Below, in pieces: positions 1 through 7,786 of a DNA stretch of 64,000 nucleotides (position 1 is its first letter; the number at the start of each line of letters is the position of its first letter). The translations under genes were made by a program, and so were the position numbers. The DNA comes from Achromobacter deleyi (GTDB lineage: Bacteria; Pseudomonadota; Gammaproteobacteria; Burkholderiales; Burkholderiaceae_B): contig NZ_CADIJO010000002.1 of the NCBI RefSeq assembly GCF_902859705.1, positions 434,001 to 498,000 of the forward strand, read 5' to 3'. Below the pieces are notes generated by a model. That model did no database searches and was not told where the DNA came from. It worked only from the letters and a program-made list of their open reading frames with translations.

Positions 1-656
1 CAGAAGATCGAGTTCATCGCGGCCATCATCGGGCCGGTGGTGAAGGGGCTGTCCAGCGAAGCCAGGTCGACAGGGATGTTGAACTGCGTGACGCCGGGCA
101 CGCGCAGCACCGCGCTCAGGACCAGCACGACGACCCCGGCGACCAGCAGCCCCGGTATCACCATGTTCAGCGTGCCGCGCACGTTTTCGCCGATCAAGCC
201 ATCGGGCGCCAGGCGGGTCCAGCGGCGCCGGTGCAGCCACGACAGCAGCGGCACCGTGCCCAGCGGCGCGACGATGGCGATGAACAGGGTCAGCGTGGCG
301 GCGGCGTGCGGGTAGGGCGCCAGGAGGCCCTCGGCGATCACCAGGTACGACAGGCACAGGAAGGCGGCCGGCAGGTTGGGCACGCGGTAGCGGATGGAAA
401 GCATGTAGCCGATGGACGTGCTGACCAGCATCGGCATGACGGCATTGAGCTTGTCGTGTACCCCCGACAGGACATCGGCGACGTGGGGCGGCAGCCCCAG
501 CTGGCGCGCCACGATGGCCAGCACGAGAAACAGCGCGGCCACCAGCAGGCAGGGCATCGTCCAGAGCAGGCCTTCGCGGATGGCTCGCAGCGCGCTTGCG
601 CCGGCCAGGGCCGCCAGCCGATCTTTCGGATAGCGCATGAAGCTCGATGTCGGCAT
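1..656 (-). CDS. Membrane protein with PTS EIIC-like domain, partial (3' end cut by window)
   Basis: The reading frame runs off the left edge; 218 codons are visible from the ATG at 656-654, with AAGGG about 10 nt upstream. The protein starts MPTSSFMRYPKDR and then has several hydrophobic segments, among them LLWTMPCLLVAALFLVLA and FLCLSYLVIAEGLL, followed by the loop WLHRRRWTRLAPDG and further membrane helices. The pattern resembles the membrane domain of cellobiose/lactose-type PTS EIIC permeases. In proteobacteria such domains also occur fused to a C-terminal EAL (c-di-GMP phosphodiesterase) domain; whether that applies here cannot be seen. No PTS partner gene lies nearby, so sugar phosphotransfer is doubtful. 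The domain assignment is by pattern only. Confidence 0.55.
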   Translation of the reverse strand, partial: MPTSSFMRYPKDRLAALAGASALRAIREGLLWTMPCLLVAALFLVLAIVARQLGLPPHVADVLSGVHDKLNAVMPMLVSTSIGYMLSIRYRVPNLPAAFLCLSYLVIAEGLLAPYPHAAATLTLFIAIVAPLGTVPLLSWLHRRRWTRLAPDGLIGENVRGTLNMVIPGLLVAGVVVLVLSAVLRVPGVTQFNIPVDLASLDSPFTTGPMMAAMNSIF

Positions 657-795
657 ACCGGTGTCGCCCTTAAAAGCCCGCAACCGAGGGAGGGCTGTCC
701 CAGGGACCGCATCGTGCCGGTGACCTGGGCTTTGTAAGAATGCTTTGCGGCATCCTAGCGCCTGAGTTCCCGCTTTAGCAATCGCGTTTCGAAAA

Positions 796-808
796 AATCC
801 TAGGGATT
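796..808. promoter_or_regulatory. Short palindrome AATCC-TAG-GGATT in the 657-944 gap
   Basis: The 288-bp gap between the membrane protein (leftward) and the small gene at 945 (rightward) has no other gene. It holds the perfect short dyad AATCC-TAG-GGATT directly after a run of six A. It could be an operator for either divergent gene; no binding protein is suggested. Low weight because the arms are only 5 bp. Confidence 0.25.
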
Positions 809-944
809 CCCCTCTGTCAAGAATTGAAAAGGCGGCGCATCGTGCGCTTATCAGGAGGCAGGCAGCGCTATACGATCAATTCGACGGCGTCCGTTTCGTG
901 GGAGCGGCGGTGTCAAGCAAGGGCGTTACCGAGAGGACGACAAG

Positions 945-1187
945 ATGTCTCAGTTGGAGTGGGTGCCTGGCGACAAGACGCCAGAGCGGCAGGGCTATTA
1001 CGAGACCAGGCTGGACACGGGCGGTACCGCGATTTCGCTGTACAGCGTGCTGGGATGGATGCCGGCCAAGGCGCCGGGCAACATGGTGAGCTGGCGCGCC
1101 TTGCCGCCGGCGGCCGAACGCGAAGAGGCCGAACGGCACATCCAGGAGCTGCGCGCGGCCCAGAGCCATGTGCCGATGGATTATTAG
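945..1187 (+). CDS. Small hypothetical protein, 80 aa
   Basis: I do not recognise the family. The ATG at 945 is preceded by GAGAGGACGACAAG, a usable ribosome binding site. The protein is soluble and acidic to neutral, with no signal peptide or membrane segment. The first half (LEWVPGDKTPERQGYYETRL) looks like a small beta fold and the second half, rich in Glu, Ala and Arg (residues 55-75), is probably helical. It stands alone between the EIIC-like gene and the first iron cassette. GC bias at third positions and the RBS support it as a real gene. Confidence 0.6.
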   Translation: MSQLEWVPGDKTPERQGYYETRLDTGGTAISLYSVLGWMPAKAPGNMVSWRALPPAAEREEAERHIQELRAAQSHVPMDY

Positions 1188-1279
1188 GACCGAATCGGCA
1201 GATCAGATGCGTCTGACTTTCCGGGTGACCTGACCGGATCGAACGGCCCGCGGCGGGGTGGGGCGCGTGCGCAAGTTGC

Positions 1280-1298
1280 GATAATGAGAATTATTTGT
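1280..1298. promoter_or_regulatory. Fur box candidate before sigma factor 1
   Basis: GATAATGAGAATTATTTGT matches the 19-bp Fur consensus GATAATGATAATCATTATC at 14 of 19 positions. It sits about 40 nt before the sigma factor start, the expected place for iron-dependent repression of a FecI-type gene. Confidence 0.75.
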
Positions 1299-1339
1299 AA
1301 AATCCGCAGCGTTGCCACCCTACGCTACCGGATCGCCCC

Positions 1340-1843
1340 ATGTCCCGCCCCGCCTCGTCCCGCCCCGGATGGCTCGCCTGCTATGACGAGCTGATCGGCG
1401 CCTGGACGCGCCGGTCGGGCAACCGGCACGACGCCGAAGACGCCGCGCACGACGCGATCGAACATCTGCTCAAGGCGGACGGCAGCGTGGCGGCCAAGGC
1501 CCGCGGCTATCTGTTCCAGGTGGCCGGGCATCGCCTGATCGACCGCTGGCGCCGCCAGGGCCGCGAGCAGCACGTGCCGCTCGATGACCTGGCCGAAGAC
1601 GACCAGCCGGCCGGGCCCGACCCGGATGCGCCGCTGCGGGCGGCGCGCCTGGCCGACGACCTGGCGCGCGTGCTGGCGGAACTGCCGCCCAAGTGCCGCC
1701 AGGCCTTCGTGCTGAATCGCATCGAAGGCTGGACCCAGGCCGAGGTGGCCACCTACATGGGGCTATCCAAGAATATGATTGAACGCTACGTCATGCGGGC
1801 GATCGAATACGTGCAGGAGCGCCTGCGCGAGCACGCGCCGTGA
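1340..1843 (+). CDS. FecI-type ECF sigma factor (cassette 1)
   Basis: A 167-residue iron-starvation sigma factor. Region 2 lies around residues 15-75 (core recognition helix with DAEDAAHDAIEHLL) and region 4 around 108-160, with the HTH in WTQAEVATYMGLSKNMIERY. Length and order match FecI-like ECF factors, which direct RNA polymerase to the adjacent TonB-receptor promoter when FecR signals substrate binding. A Fur-like site precedes it, so synthesis is probably iron-repressed. The anti-sigma gene follows after 52 nt, whereas in cassettes 2 and 3 the two genes overlap. This is the most divergent of the three sigma factors in the window. Confidence 0.92.
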   Translation: MSRPASSRPGWLACYDELIGAWTRRSGNRHDAEDAAHDAIEHLLKADGSVAAKARGYLFQVAGHRLIDRWRRQGREQHVPLDDLAEDDQPAGPDPDAPLRAARLADDLARVLAELPPKCRQAFVLNRIEGWTQAEVATYMGLSKNMIERYVMRAIEYVQERLREHAP

Positions 1844-1895
1844 CGCAGGTTTCCTTCACTACAGATCCGCGCCCGGACGCGGACGGCAGCCACCG

Positions 1896-2900
1896 ATGAC
1901 CGAGTCCTTTACCCGCGATGCCGACGACCCGCGCCAGCCCGCCACCGCCGCCTGGTGGTTTGCCCGCTGGCATTCGGGCGACATGACGCGCCGCGAGCGC
2001 CGCGCCTTCGCGCGCTGGCGCCGCGAGCAGCCGGACGCCGCGCGCGACTTCGACCGCATGCAGCAGCTGGGGCAGGCGGCCGAGCGGCTGCCGCAAGACC
2101 GCGTCCAGGCCCTGCTGGGCGGCGCCGTGCCGGCCCGGCCCAAGGGGCGCCGATGGTTGCCGTTGCCTGCGCCATTGCGCGTGGGCTTCGCCTGCGCCTT
2201 GCTGGCGCTGGTGGCCCTGGCGGGGTGGTGGAGCCTGCCCGGCGAGGCGCCGTCCTTCACGACCGTGGTGGGCGCCGACCGCGGCGAGCGCAAGCAGGTC
2301 ACGCTGCCCGATGGCTCGGTGCTCGAGATCAACGGCAACACGCTGGCCGAGGTGAAGTTCTACGCGGGCCGCCGCGAGGTTGAACTGCAGGGCGGCGAGA
2401 TTCTCTTTTCCGTCAGCCCCGATGCCGAGCGGCCGTTCCTGGTGCGCGCCGGCAGCGGCGAGGTGCGCGTGACGGGCACCGTGTTCGACGTTCGGCGCGA
2501 CGAAGACGTCGTCACGGTGCTGGTGCGTTCCGGCACGGTGGAAGTCACCGGCGGCCATTGGTGGAACCTGGGCCTGGCGGTGCTGCGCGGCGGCCATGGC
2601 ATCCGCGTGCCTAGTAGCGGCGCCATCGGCGTGCCGGCGCCCGCCGACGTCGACACGGCGCTGGCCTGGCAGACGGGGCGCGTGGTGTTCAAGAATGCAC
2701 CGCTGACCGAAGTGGTCAGCGAAATGAACCGCTACCTGGCCACGCCGCTGCGCGTGGCCGACAGCCGGGCGGGGCGCCTGCGCGTGTCCGCTTCGTTCAG
2801 CCTGGACCGCCCCGAAGCGCTGCTGGACGCCTTGCCGGCGGTGGCTCCGGTGAAGCTGGCGCCCGCCGCAGACGGCGTGATCGACGTGTCGGCGCGTTGA
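1896..2900 (+). CDS. FecR-type anti-sigma factor (cassette 1)
   Basis: A 334-residue inner-membrane regulator that relays a signal from the outer-membrane receptor to the FecI-like sigma factor. It has an N-terminal DUF4880-type helical domain (WWFARWHSGDMTRRERRAF, about residues 19-37), one membrane segment at about 94-112, a periplasmic FecR domain (about 120-225, with RKQVTLPDGSVLEINGNT) and a C-terminal STN-like region containing VFKNAPLTEVVSEMNRY. I chose the ATG at 1896, because the longer frame from 1779 overlaps the sigma gene and encodes arginine-rich nonsense. It works with the sigma gene just upstream and the receptor downstream. Confidence 0.92.
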   Translation: MTESFTRDADDPRQPATAAWWFARWHSGDMTRRERRAFARWRREQPDAARDFDRMQQLGQAAERLPQDRVQALLGGAVPARPKGRRWLPLPAPLRVGFACALLALVALAGWWSLPGEAPSFTTVVGADRGERKQVTLPDGSVLEINGNTLAEVKFYAGRREVELQGGEILFSVSPDAERPFLVRAGSGEVRVTGTVFDVRRDEDVVTVLVRSGTVEVTGGHWWNLGLAVLRGGHGIRVPSSGAIGVPAPADVDTALAWQTGRVVFKNAPLTEVVSEMNRYLATPLRVADSRAGRLRVSASFSLDRPEALLDALPAVAPVKLAPAADGVIDVSAR

Positions 2901-2902
2901 TC

Positions 2903-2917
2903 GTTACAAATTAATCG
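2903..2917 (+). promoter_or_regulatory. Shared receptor-leader element GTTACAAATTAATCG (copy 1)
   Basis: The same 15 bases occur at 12931-12945, and both copies are followed after exactly 15 bp by TTTTTTCGCC. Placement between fecR and the receptor suggests part of a FecI-type promoter or its activator site. A single-mismatch copy in inverted orientation lies at 8799-8813. The role is inferred from position. Confidence 0.6.
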
Positions 2918-3033
2918 GACGAAGCATTCAGGTTTTTTCGCCGCTGCATCGTTCTAGGTGAGAAGGCGCGTCGCGCCGCGTTCCCGCTTCGGGGACTTTC
3001 CTTCTTGCCGTTGAACCGAATCCGCAGCTGACC

Positions 3034-5430
3034 GTGAACCTTCCTGTCTGGCGCCCCGCGCGCGCCGCCACCCGTTTTGCCCTGTCTTCCCTGACGCTGT
3101 CGCTGGCCATGGCACTCGGTGCCAGCCCCGCCGTGCAAGCCCAAACCCCTCCCCAGTCCGTGACGGTGGACATCGCCGCCATGCAGCTGGGCGATGCCTT
3201 GCTGCAATGGGCTGCGCAGACCCGCCAGCGCGTGTTCTACGCGCCCGAGGTGGTCGCCGGATTGCGCAGCCCCGGCCTGCGCATGAGCGGCAGCCCCGAG
3301 CAATCGCTGGCCCGCCTGCTGCAAGGCACGGGCGTGGCCTATCGCTGGCAGGGCGACAGCATCATCCTGTCGCGCGACGGCGAGGTGGCCAGCCTGGCGC
3401 CGGTAACGGTACTGGGCGCGCGCGATCCCGCCGTGACCGAAGGCACGGGGTCCTACACCACCCCGGCAACGGCCGCGGCCACCGGACTGTCGCTGTCGTT
3501 GCGCGAAACGCCGCAGTCGGTGTCGGTGGTGACGCGCCAGCGCATCGACGACCAGAACCTGCGGTCGCTGGACGAGGTGATGGGCAACGTGGTGGGCGTG
3601 CAAGTGGTGGCCGAAGACAGCGACCGCACCGATTTCTGGTCGCGCGGGTTCTATATCGACAGCTTGCAGTACGACGGCGTGCCCACCACCATCGGCCTGT
3701 CGATGTACGGCGAATCCGACAACGATTCGATCATCTACGACCGCATCGAAGTGGTGCGCGGCGCCACGGGGCTGATGACCGGCGCGGGCAATCCGTCGGC
3801 CTCGATCAACCTGGTGCGCAAGCATGCCAACAGCCGGGAATTCACCGGCACGATCAACACCGGCGTGGGCTCGTGGAACCAGTTCCGCAGCTCGGTCGAC
3901 CTGAGCACGCCGCTGAACCAGGAAGGCACGGTGCGTGCACGCATGGTGGCGCTGTACCAGAAGAAGGATTCGTACATCGACCTGTACCACACCGACAAGA
4001 AGGTGTTCTACGGGGTGATCGATGCGGACCTGACGCCGTCGACCACATTGAGCGTGGGCATGGATTCGCAGGACAAGCGGCCGCGCGGCACCACCTGGGG
4101 CAGCCTGCCGGTGGTGTTCAGCGACGGCACGCCGACCGACTGGCGCCGGTCCAAGACCAGCGCGGCCGACTGGACCTATTGGCACACCACGCAGCGCACC
4201 ACCTTTGCGTCGCTGTCGCACCGCTTTGAGAACGATTGGGAAGCCAAGGCCGACTGGTCGCTGCGCAAGAGCAAGTACGACGCCAAGCTGCTGTACCTGT
4301 ACGGCCAGCCGGATCGCGACACCGGCGAGGGCCTGGGGGCGTTGCCGGGTTACTGGAATTCGTATGCGCAGCAGACCTCGCTGAACCTGCAGGTCAAGGG
4401 GCCGTTCCAGCTGCTGGGCCGCCGCCATGAGCTGGTGCTGGGCGCCATGCGCAGCCGCTACAGCGAAGACTTCTACAGCTATGGCCGCGAGGGCGCGATG
4501 CCCGACACGGGCTCGTTCTACGACTGGGACGGCTCGTACGCGCAGCCCAACTGGACGACGACCACGCTGCGCGACACCATCACGCACCAGCGCGGCGCGT
4601 ACGCCGCGGCGCGCTGGTCGCTGACCGACAGCCTGACGCTGATCACCGGCAGCCGCTATGCCACGTGGCAATCGCGCTCGCCGACCCGCGACCAGAAAGA
4701 CTCGCGCCTGATTCCCTACGCGGGCGTCGTCTACGACATCAACAGTACGTATTCGGCCTACGCCAGCTATACCGACATCTTCCAGCCCCAGGATTACCGT
4801 GACCGCAGCGGCAATTACCTGGATCCGGTGGAAGGGCAGAACTACGAAGTGGGGGTGAAGGGCGAATACCTGGACGGCCGCCTCAATGCGTCGGTGGCGC
4901 TGTTCAAGGTGAAGGAAAGCAAGACCGGCGTGCCGGACCCGGGCTACATGGTGCCGGGGTCCACCGACGGCGCCTACAAGACGGCCGATGGCGTCACCAC
5001 CCGCGGTATTGAAATGGAAGTGACCGGCCAGCTGGCGCCGGGCTGGAACACCACGCTGGGCGGCACGTACTACACCAGCCGCGACGTGCACGGCGTGTCG
5101 GTCAACACCGAACGTCCGCGCGCGACCGCCATGCTGTTCACGACCTACCGCCTGCCGGGCGCGTGGAGCAAGCTGACTGTCGGCGGCGGCGTCAACTGGC
5201 AGATCAGCACGTACAGCACCGTCGAGCTGGACGAAGGCAGCGTGACCGCCAAGCAGAAGGCCGCGGCGCTGTTCAACGTGATGGCGCGCTACGACTTCAA
5301 TTCGCGCCTGTCGGCGCAGTTGAACGTGAACAACCTGTTCGACAAGAAGTACTACCTGGGCGGCGTGGCCAACCAGGTCTACTACGGCGAGCCGCGCAGC
5401 GTGTTCCTGAACCTGAAGGCGACGTTCTAG
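3034..5430 (+). CDS. TonB-dependent siderophore receptor with STN signalling domain (cassette 1)
   Basis: A 798-residue outer-membrane transducer of the FpvA/FoxA/FhuE-like class. The start is a GTG, chosen because it gives a signal peptide ending in AVQA at about residue 35; no clear RBS is visible. An STN domain (about 43-112) for contact with FecR comes next, then a plug domain (about 140-260; RETPQSVSVVTRQRIDDQN, IEVVRGATGLMTGAGNPSAS) and a 22-strand-type barrel that ends in the terminal Phe signature LNLKATF. The ligand is probably a ferric hydroxamate or mixed siderophore but cannot be read from sequence. Transcription is likely driven by the cassette's own sigma factor from the leader at 2901-3033. 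Confidence 0.93.
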   Translation: MNLPVWRPARAATRFALSSLTLSLAMALGASPAVQAQTPPQSVTVDIAAMQLGDALLQWAAQTRQRVFYAPEVVAGLRSPGLRMSGSPEQSLARLLQGTGVAYRWQGDSIILSRDGEVASLAPVTVLGARDPAVTEGTGSYTTPATAAATGLSLSLRETPQSVSVVTRQRIDDQNLRSLDEVMGNVVGVQVVAEDSDRTDFWSRGFYIDSLQYDGVPTTIGLSMYGESDNDSIIYDRIEVVRGATGLMTGAGNPSASINLVRKHANSREFTGTINTGVGSWNQFRSSVDLSTPLNQEGTVRARMVALYQKKDSYIDLYHTDKKVFYGVIDADLTPSTTLSVGMDSQDKRPRGTTWGSLPVVFSDGTPTDWRRSKTSAADWTYWHTTQRTTFASLSHRFENDWEAKADWSLRKSKYDAKLLYLYGQPDRDTGEGLGALPGYWNSYAQQTSLNLQVKGPFQLLGRRHELVLGAMRSRYSEDFYSYGREGAMPDTGSFYDWDGSYAQPNWTTTTLRDTITHQRGAYAAARWSLTDSLTLITGSRYATWQSRSPTRDQKDSRLIPYAGVVYDINSTYSAYASYTDIFQPQDYRDRSGNYLDPVEGQNYEVGVKGEYLDGRLNASVALFKVKESKTGVPDPGYMVPGSTDGAYKTADGVTTRGIEMEVTGQLAPGWNTTLGGTYYTSRDVHGVSVNTERPRATAMLFTTYRLPGAWSKLTVGGGVNWQISTYSTVELDEGSVTAKQKAAALFNVMARYDFNSRLSAQLNVNNLFDKKYYLGGVANQVYYGEPRSVFLNLKATF

Positions 5431-5441
5431 CGTTTGCAGAG

Positions 5442-5464
5442 GCGCCGGCCAGCCCGGCCGGCGC
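5442..5464. terminator. GC-rich hairpin between convergent genes
   Basis: GCGCCGGCC, a 5-nt loop AGCCC, then GGCCGGCGC form a perfect 9-bp stem in the 45-bp gap between the receptor and the convergent SDR gene. There is no T-run, so it may stabilise both mRNA ends rather than act as a strong intrinsic terminator. Confidence 0.45.
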
Positions 5465-5475
5465 GGGCGCAGGGC

Positions 5476-6210
5476 CTACGCCTGTTGCCGCGTCGCGGCC
5501 AGCACGATCTCGCGGATGCACACGCCGGGGGGCTGCGAGTAGGCGTAGTACACGGCGTTGGCCACGTCTTCGGCGGCGAGCACCTTGCCGCCCATGTCGG
5601 CCTTCCAGGCCTCGTAGCCGCTCTTGATGCCGTCATCGGTGGTGTGGCCCAGCAGTTCGGTTTCGACCGCGCCGGGGGCGATGGTGACCACCCGCACGTT
5701 GTGCGGCGACAGTTCTTCGCGCAGGTTTTCCGACAGGCCATGCACGGCAAACTTGGTGCCCACGTACGCCACGTGGTTGGGGAAGGTCTTGCGCCCCGCG
5801 ACCGAACTGATGTTGATGATGGTGCCGCGGCCGCGTTCGGCCATGCCGGCCGCCACGGCATGCACGCCGTTCAACAGGCCTTTGACGTTGACGTCCAGCA
5901 TGCGGTCCCATTGTTCCGGGTCCTGGCGGGTGATGTCGCCCAGCAGCATGACGCCGGCATTGTTGACGATGGCGTCGGCCGGGCCGTATTGGGCTTCGGC
6001 TTCGCGCAGGGCGGCGGCCAGCGCCTGGCGGTCGGTCACGTCGACCTGGCGGGCCAGCGTGTTGGGCAGGTTCAGGGCCTGCATCGGCGCCAGGCGGCGG
6101 GCCAGCAGCAACAGCGGATGGCCGTGGGACGAGAACAGGCGGGCGGTAGCCAGGCCGATGCCCGAGCTGGCGCCGGTGACAACGACGAGGGGAAGTTTGG
6201 GGGTGCTCAT
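5476..6210 (-). CDS. Short-chain dehydrogenase/reductase (classical SDR)
   Basis: A 244-residue NAD(P)-dependent oxidoreductase. The cofactor motif TGASSGIG is at residues 12-19, NNAG is at about 84, and the catalytic Ser, Tyr and Lys are present in INISSVAGR and YVGTK. Length is typical of the YdfG/clavaldehyde-dehydrogenase-like SDR group, which reduces small hydroxy-acid or aldehyde substrates; the substrate is not predictable. A LysR gene is divergently transcribed 113 bp away, a usual arrangement for a regulator and its target. The pair interrupts the series of iron cassettes. Confidence 0.88.
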   Translation of the reverse strand: MSTPKLPLVVVTGASSGIGLATARLFSSHGHPLLLLARRLAPMQALNLPNTLARQVDVTDRQALAAALREAEAQYGPADAIVNNAGVMLLGDITRQDPEQWDRMLDVNVKGLLNGVHAVAAGMAERGRGTIINISSVAGRKTFPNHVAYVGTKFAVHGLSENLREELSPHNVRVVTIAPGAVETELLGHTTDDGIKSGYEAWKADMGGKVLAAEDVANAVYYAYSQPPGVCIREIVLAATRQQA

Positions 6211-6323
6211 GGTGGGGCTCCAGGTATCGGTGATTCGTATGTCAGAATGACTGAAAACCAGTGTATGGCGGCTTTTCCCGCTTGAAAAATGGTTTATTCT
6301 TCTTGCATCAATCGGGAAAACTT

Positions 6324-7124
6324 ATGGATAGCCGCCAGCTGAACGCCTTCATTGCGGTGTTCGAAGAGCGTAACATCACCGCCGCCGCGCAGCGTCTGCA
6401 CCTGAGCCAGCCGGCCTTGTCGGGCACCATCAAAAGCCTGGAAAGCCTGCTGGGCGCGCAGTTGTTCGAGCGCCAGGCGCGCGGCGTGTCCGTCACGGAC
6501 GCGGCCCGCATCCTGTACCCGCAGGCCCGCCGCCTGGTCGCGCAGACCGAATCCATGACCCGTCAGTTCCGGCAGGATGCCCGCGTGGCCGAACTGCGCA
6601 TCGGCATCGAAGGCGAGATTGCCGGCGCGCATATCCGCGCCTTCGTGGCGCGGGCGCGGCAGGCCGTGCCCAACCTGCAATTGCACCTGCTGGAAGGGTG
6701 CACGGGCGACGCCCGGCTGGCCACCGAAGACGAGCGCTGCGAAGACGAACTGTTCCTGCCGCTGTGGAACGACCCGTACGCCATCGCATCGCCCGCCGAC
6801 GCGCCGGCCGATGCCATGCCCGACTGGATCGTCTGCCCCGACCACCCCAGCCATCAACGCCTGTTGCCGTACTACGGCGCGGCCGCCAACACGCCCGCCG
6901 CACAGGCGGCGTCGCTGCGCCTGGCGCTGGAATTGGCCGGGGCCGGGGTGGGCGCCTGCATCGCGCCGCGCTCGCTGGTGGATCAGCAGGGCGGCGTGGT
7001 GGCGCGCGCCCTGGACGGCCTGGCGCTGTCGCGCCGCGTGGGCCTGTGCTACGCGGCACAGGCGCTGGATACGCCCGCGCTGGCGCTCTTGGCCGAACAG
7101 CTCGGCAACGCGATCCGGGCCTGA
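6324..7124 (+). CDS. LysR-family transcriptional regulator (short, 266 aa)
   Basis: The N-terminal winged HTH is complete (MDSRQLNAFIAVFEERNITA, then LHLSQPALSGTIKSLESLLG). The effector-binding part is about 30 residues shorter than usual (roughly 300 aa in total for the family), with compact loops after residue 90. The start at 6324 is the conserved LysR beginning; the longer frame from 6261 adds an unrelated extension. It is divergent from the SDR gene and probably controls it from the 6211-6323 interval. The reduced effector domain could mean an altered or absent ligand pocket. Confidence 0.88.
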   Translation: MDSRQLNAFIAVFEERNITAAAQRLHLSQPALSGTIKSLESLLGAQLFERQARGVSVTDAARILYPQARRLVAQTESMTRQFRQDARVAELRIGIEGEIAGAHIRAFVARARQAVPNLQLHLLEGCTGDARLATEDERCEDELFLPLWNDPYAIASPADAPADAMPDWIVCPDHPSHQRLLPYYGAAANTPAAQAASLRLALELAGAGVGACIAPRSLVDQQGGVVARALDGLALSRRVGLCYAAQALDTPALALLAEQLGNAIRA

Positions 7125-7213
7125 ACCCCCGGGCCCGGGCCGTCTGGCCTGCGACGCACGAGGCTGGCGCCGCGGGTTGGGGCGGGGGATCTGTTCAAGG
7201 CGGCCGGCCGGAC

Positions 7214-7232
7214 TATAATGAGAATAGTTTCC
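7214..7232. promoter_or_regulatory. Fur box candidate before sigma factor 2
   Basis: TATAATGAGAATAGTTTCC matches the Fur consensus at 13 of 19 positions and lies 45 nt before the second sigma gene. The rest of the 7125-7276 gap holds nothing else recognisable. Confidence 0.65.
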
Positions 7233-7276
7233 ATTACATTAACGTCTCTGGTGGTCCCGGCTGGGGCCGGGCCGTC

Positions 7277-7786
7277 ATGCACTCCACTTCCCTAGCGCCT
7301 CACGCCGAGGTGCAGTCCGTTTATCAGGCGCACCATTCCTGGCTGCGCACCGTGCTGCATCGCAAGCTGGGCAACGCGTCCGATGCCGCCGACGTGGCCC
7401 ACGACACGTTCGAAAGGTTGATCCGCGCCAACGTCGCCCAGCCGTTGAGCGAGCCGCGTGCCTACCTGCGCACCATCGCCAATCGCCTGCTGATCGGGCG
7501 TGCGCGCCGCGCCGCGCTGGAAGCGGCCTATGCCGAATCCCTGGCCCTGCAACCGGCGGCGGTGGAACCGTCGGTGGAGTCGCGCGCCTTGATCCTGGAG
7601 GCGCTGGAACAGGTTTGCGAACTGCTGGATACCTTGCCCATGACCAGCCGCCGCATTTTCCTGATGGCGCAGATCGACGGCCTGTCCAACATCGAGATCG
7701 GCGAACGCCTGGGCCTGACGCCCAACGCCGTGCAGAAATCGCTGGCCCGAGCGCTGGTGCGTTGCTACGCGGCGGTCTACGGGTGA
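7277..7786 (+). CDS. FecI-type ECF sigma factor (cassette 2)
   Basis: A 169-residue iron-starvation sigma factor. Region 2 carries the typical LGNASDAADVAHDTFERL and region 4 has GLSNIEIGERLGLTPNAVQK near the C-terminus. The ATG at 7277 gives the usual FecI length; the long upstream open frame belongs to antisense-type shadow sequence over the LysR gene. Its stop codon overlaps the start of the fecR-like gene (GTGA), which implies translational coupling. A Fur-like site lies upstream, so low iron should induce it. Confidence 0.92.
   Translation: MHSTSLAPHAEVQSVYQAHHSWLRTVLHRKLGNASDAADVAHDTFERLIRANVAQPLSEPRAYLRTIANRLLIGRARRAALEAAYAESLALQPAAVEPSVESRALILEALEQVCELLDTLPMTSRRIFLMAQIDGLSNIEIGERLGLTPNAVQKSLARALVRCYAAVYG

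Noticed and set aside
2911-5091. A 726-residue open frame on the minus strand over the first TonB receptor
   Set aside because: It is exactly antisense to a receptor with signal peptide, plug and barrel motifs; GC-rich codon bias leaves the opposite strand open. The product is His/Arg/Val-rich without domains. Similar mirrors lie over receptors 2 and 3 and the ankyrin gene.
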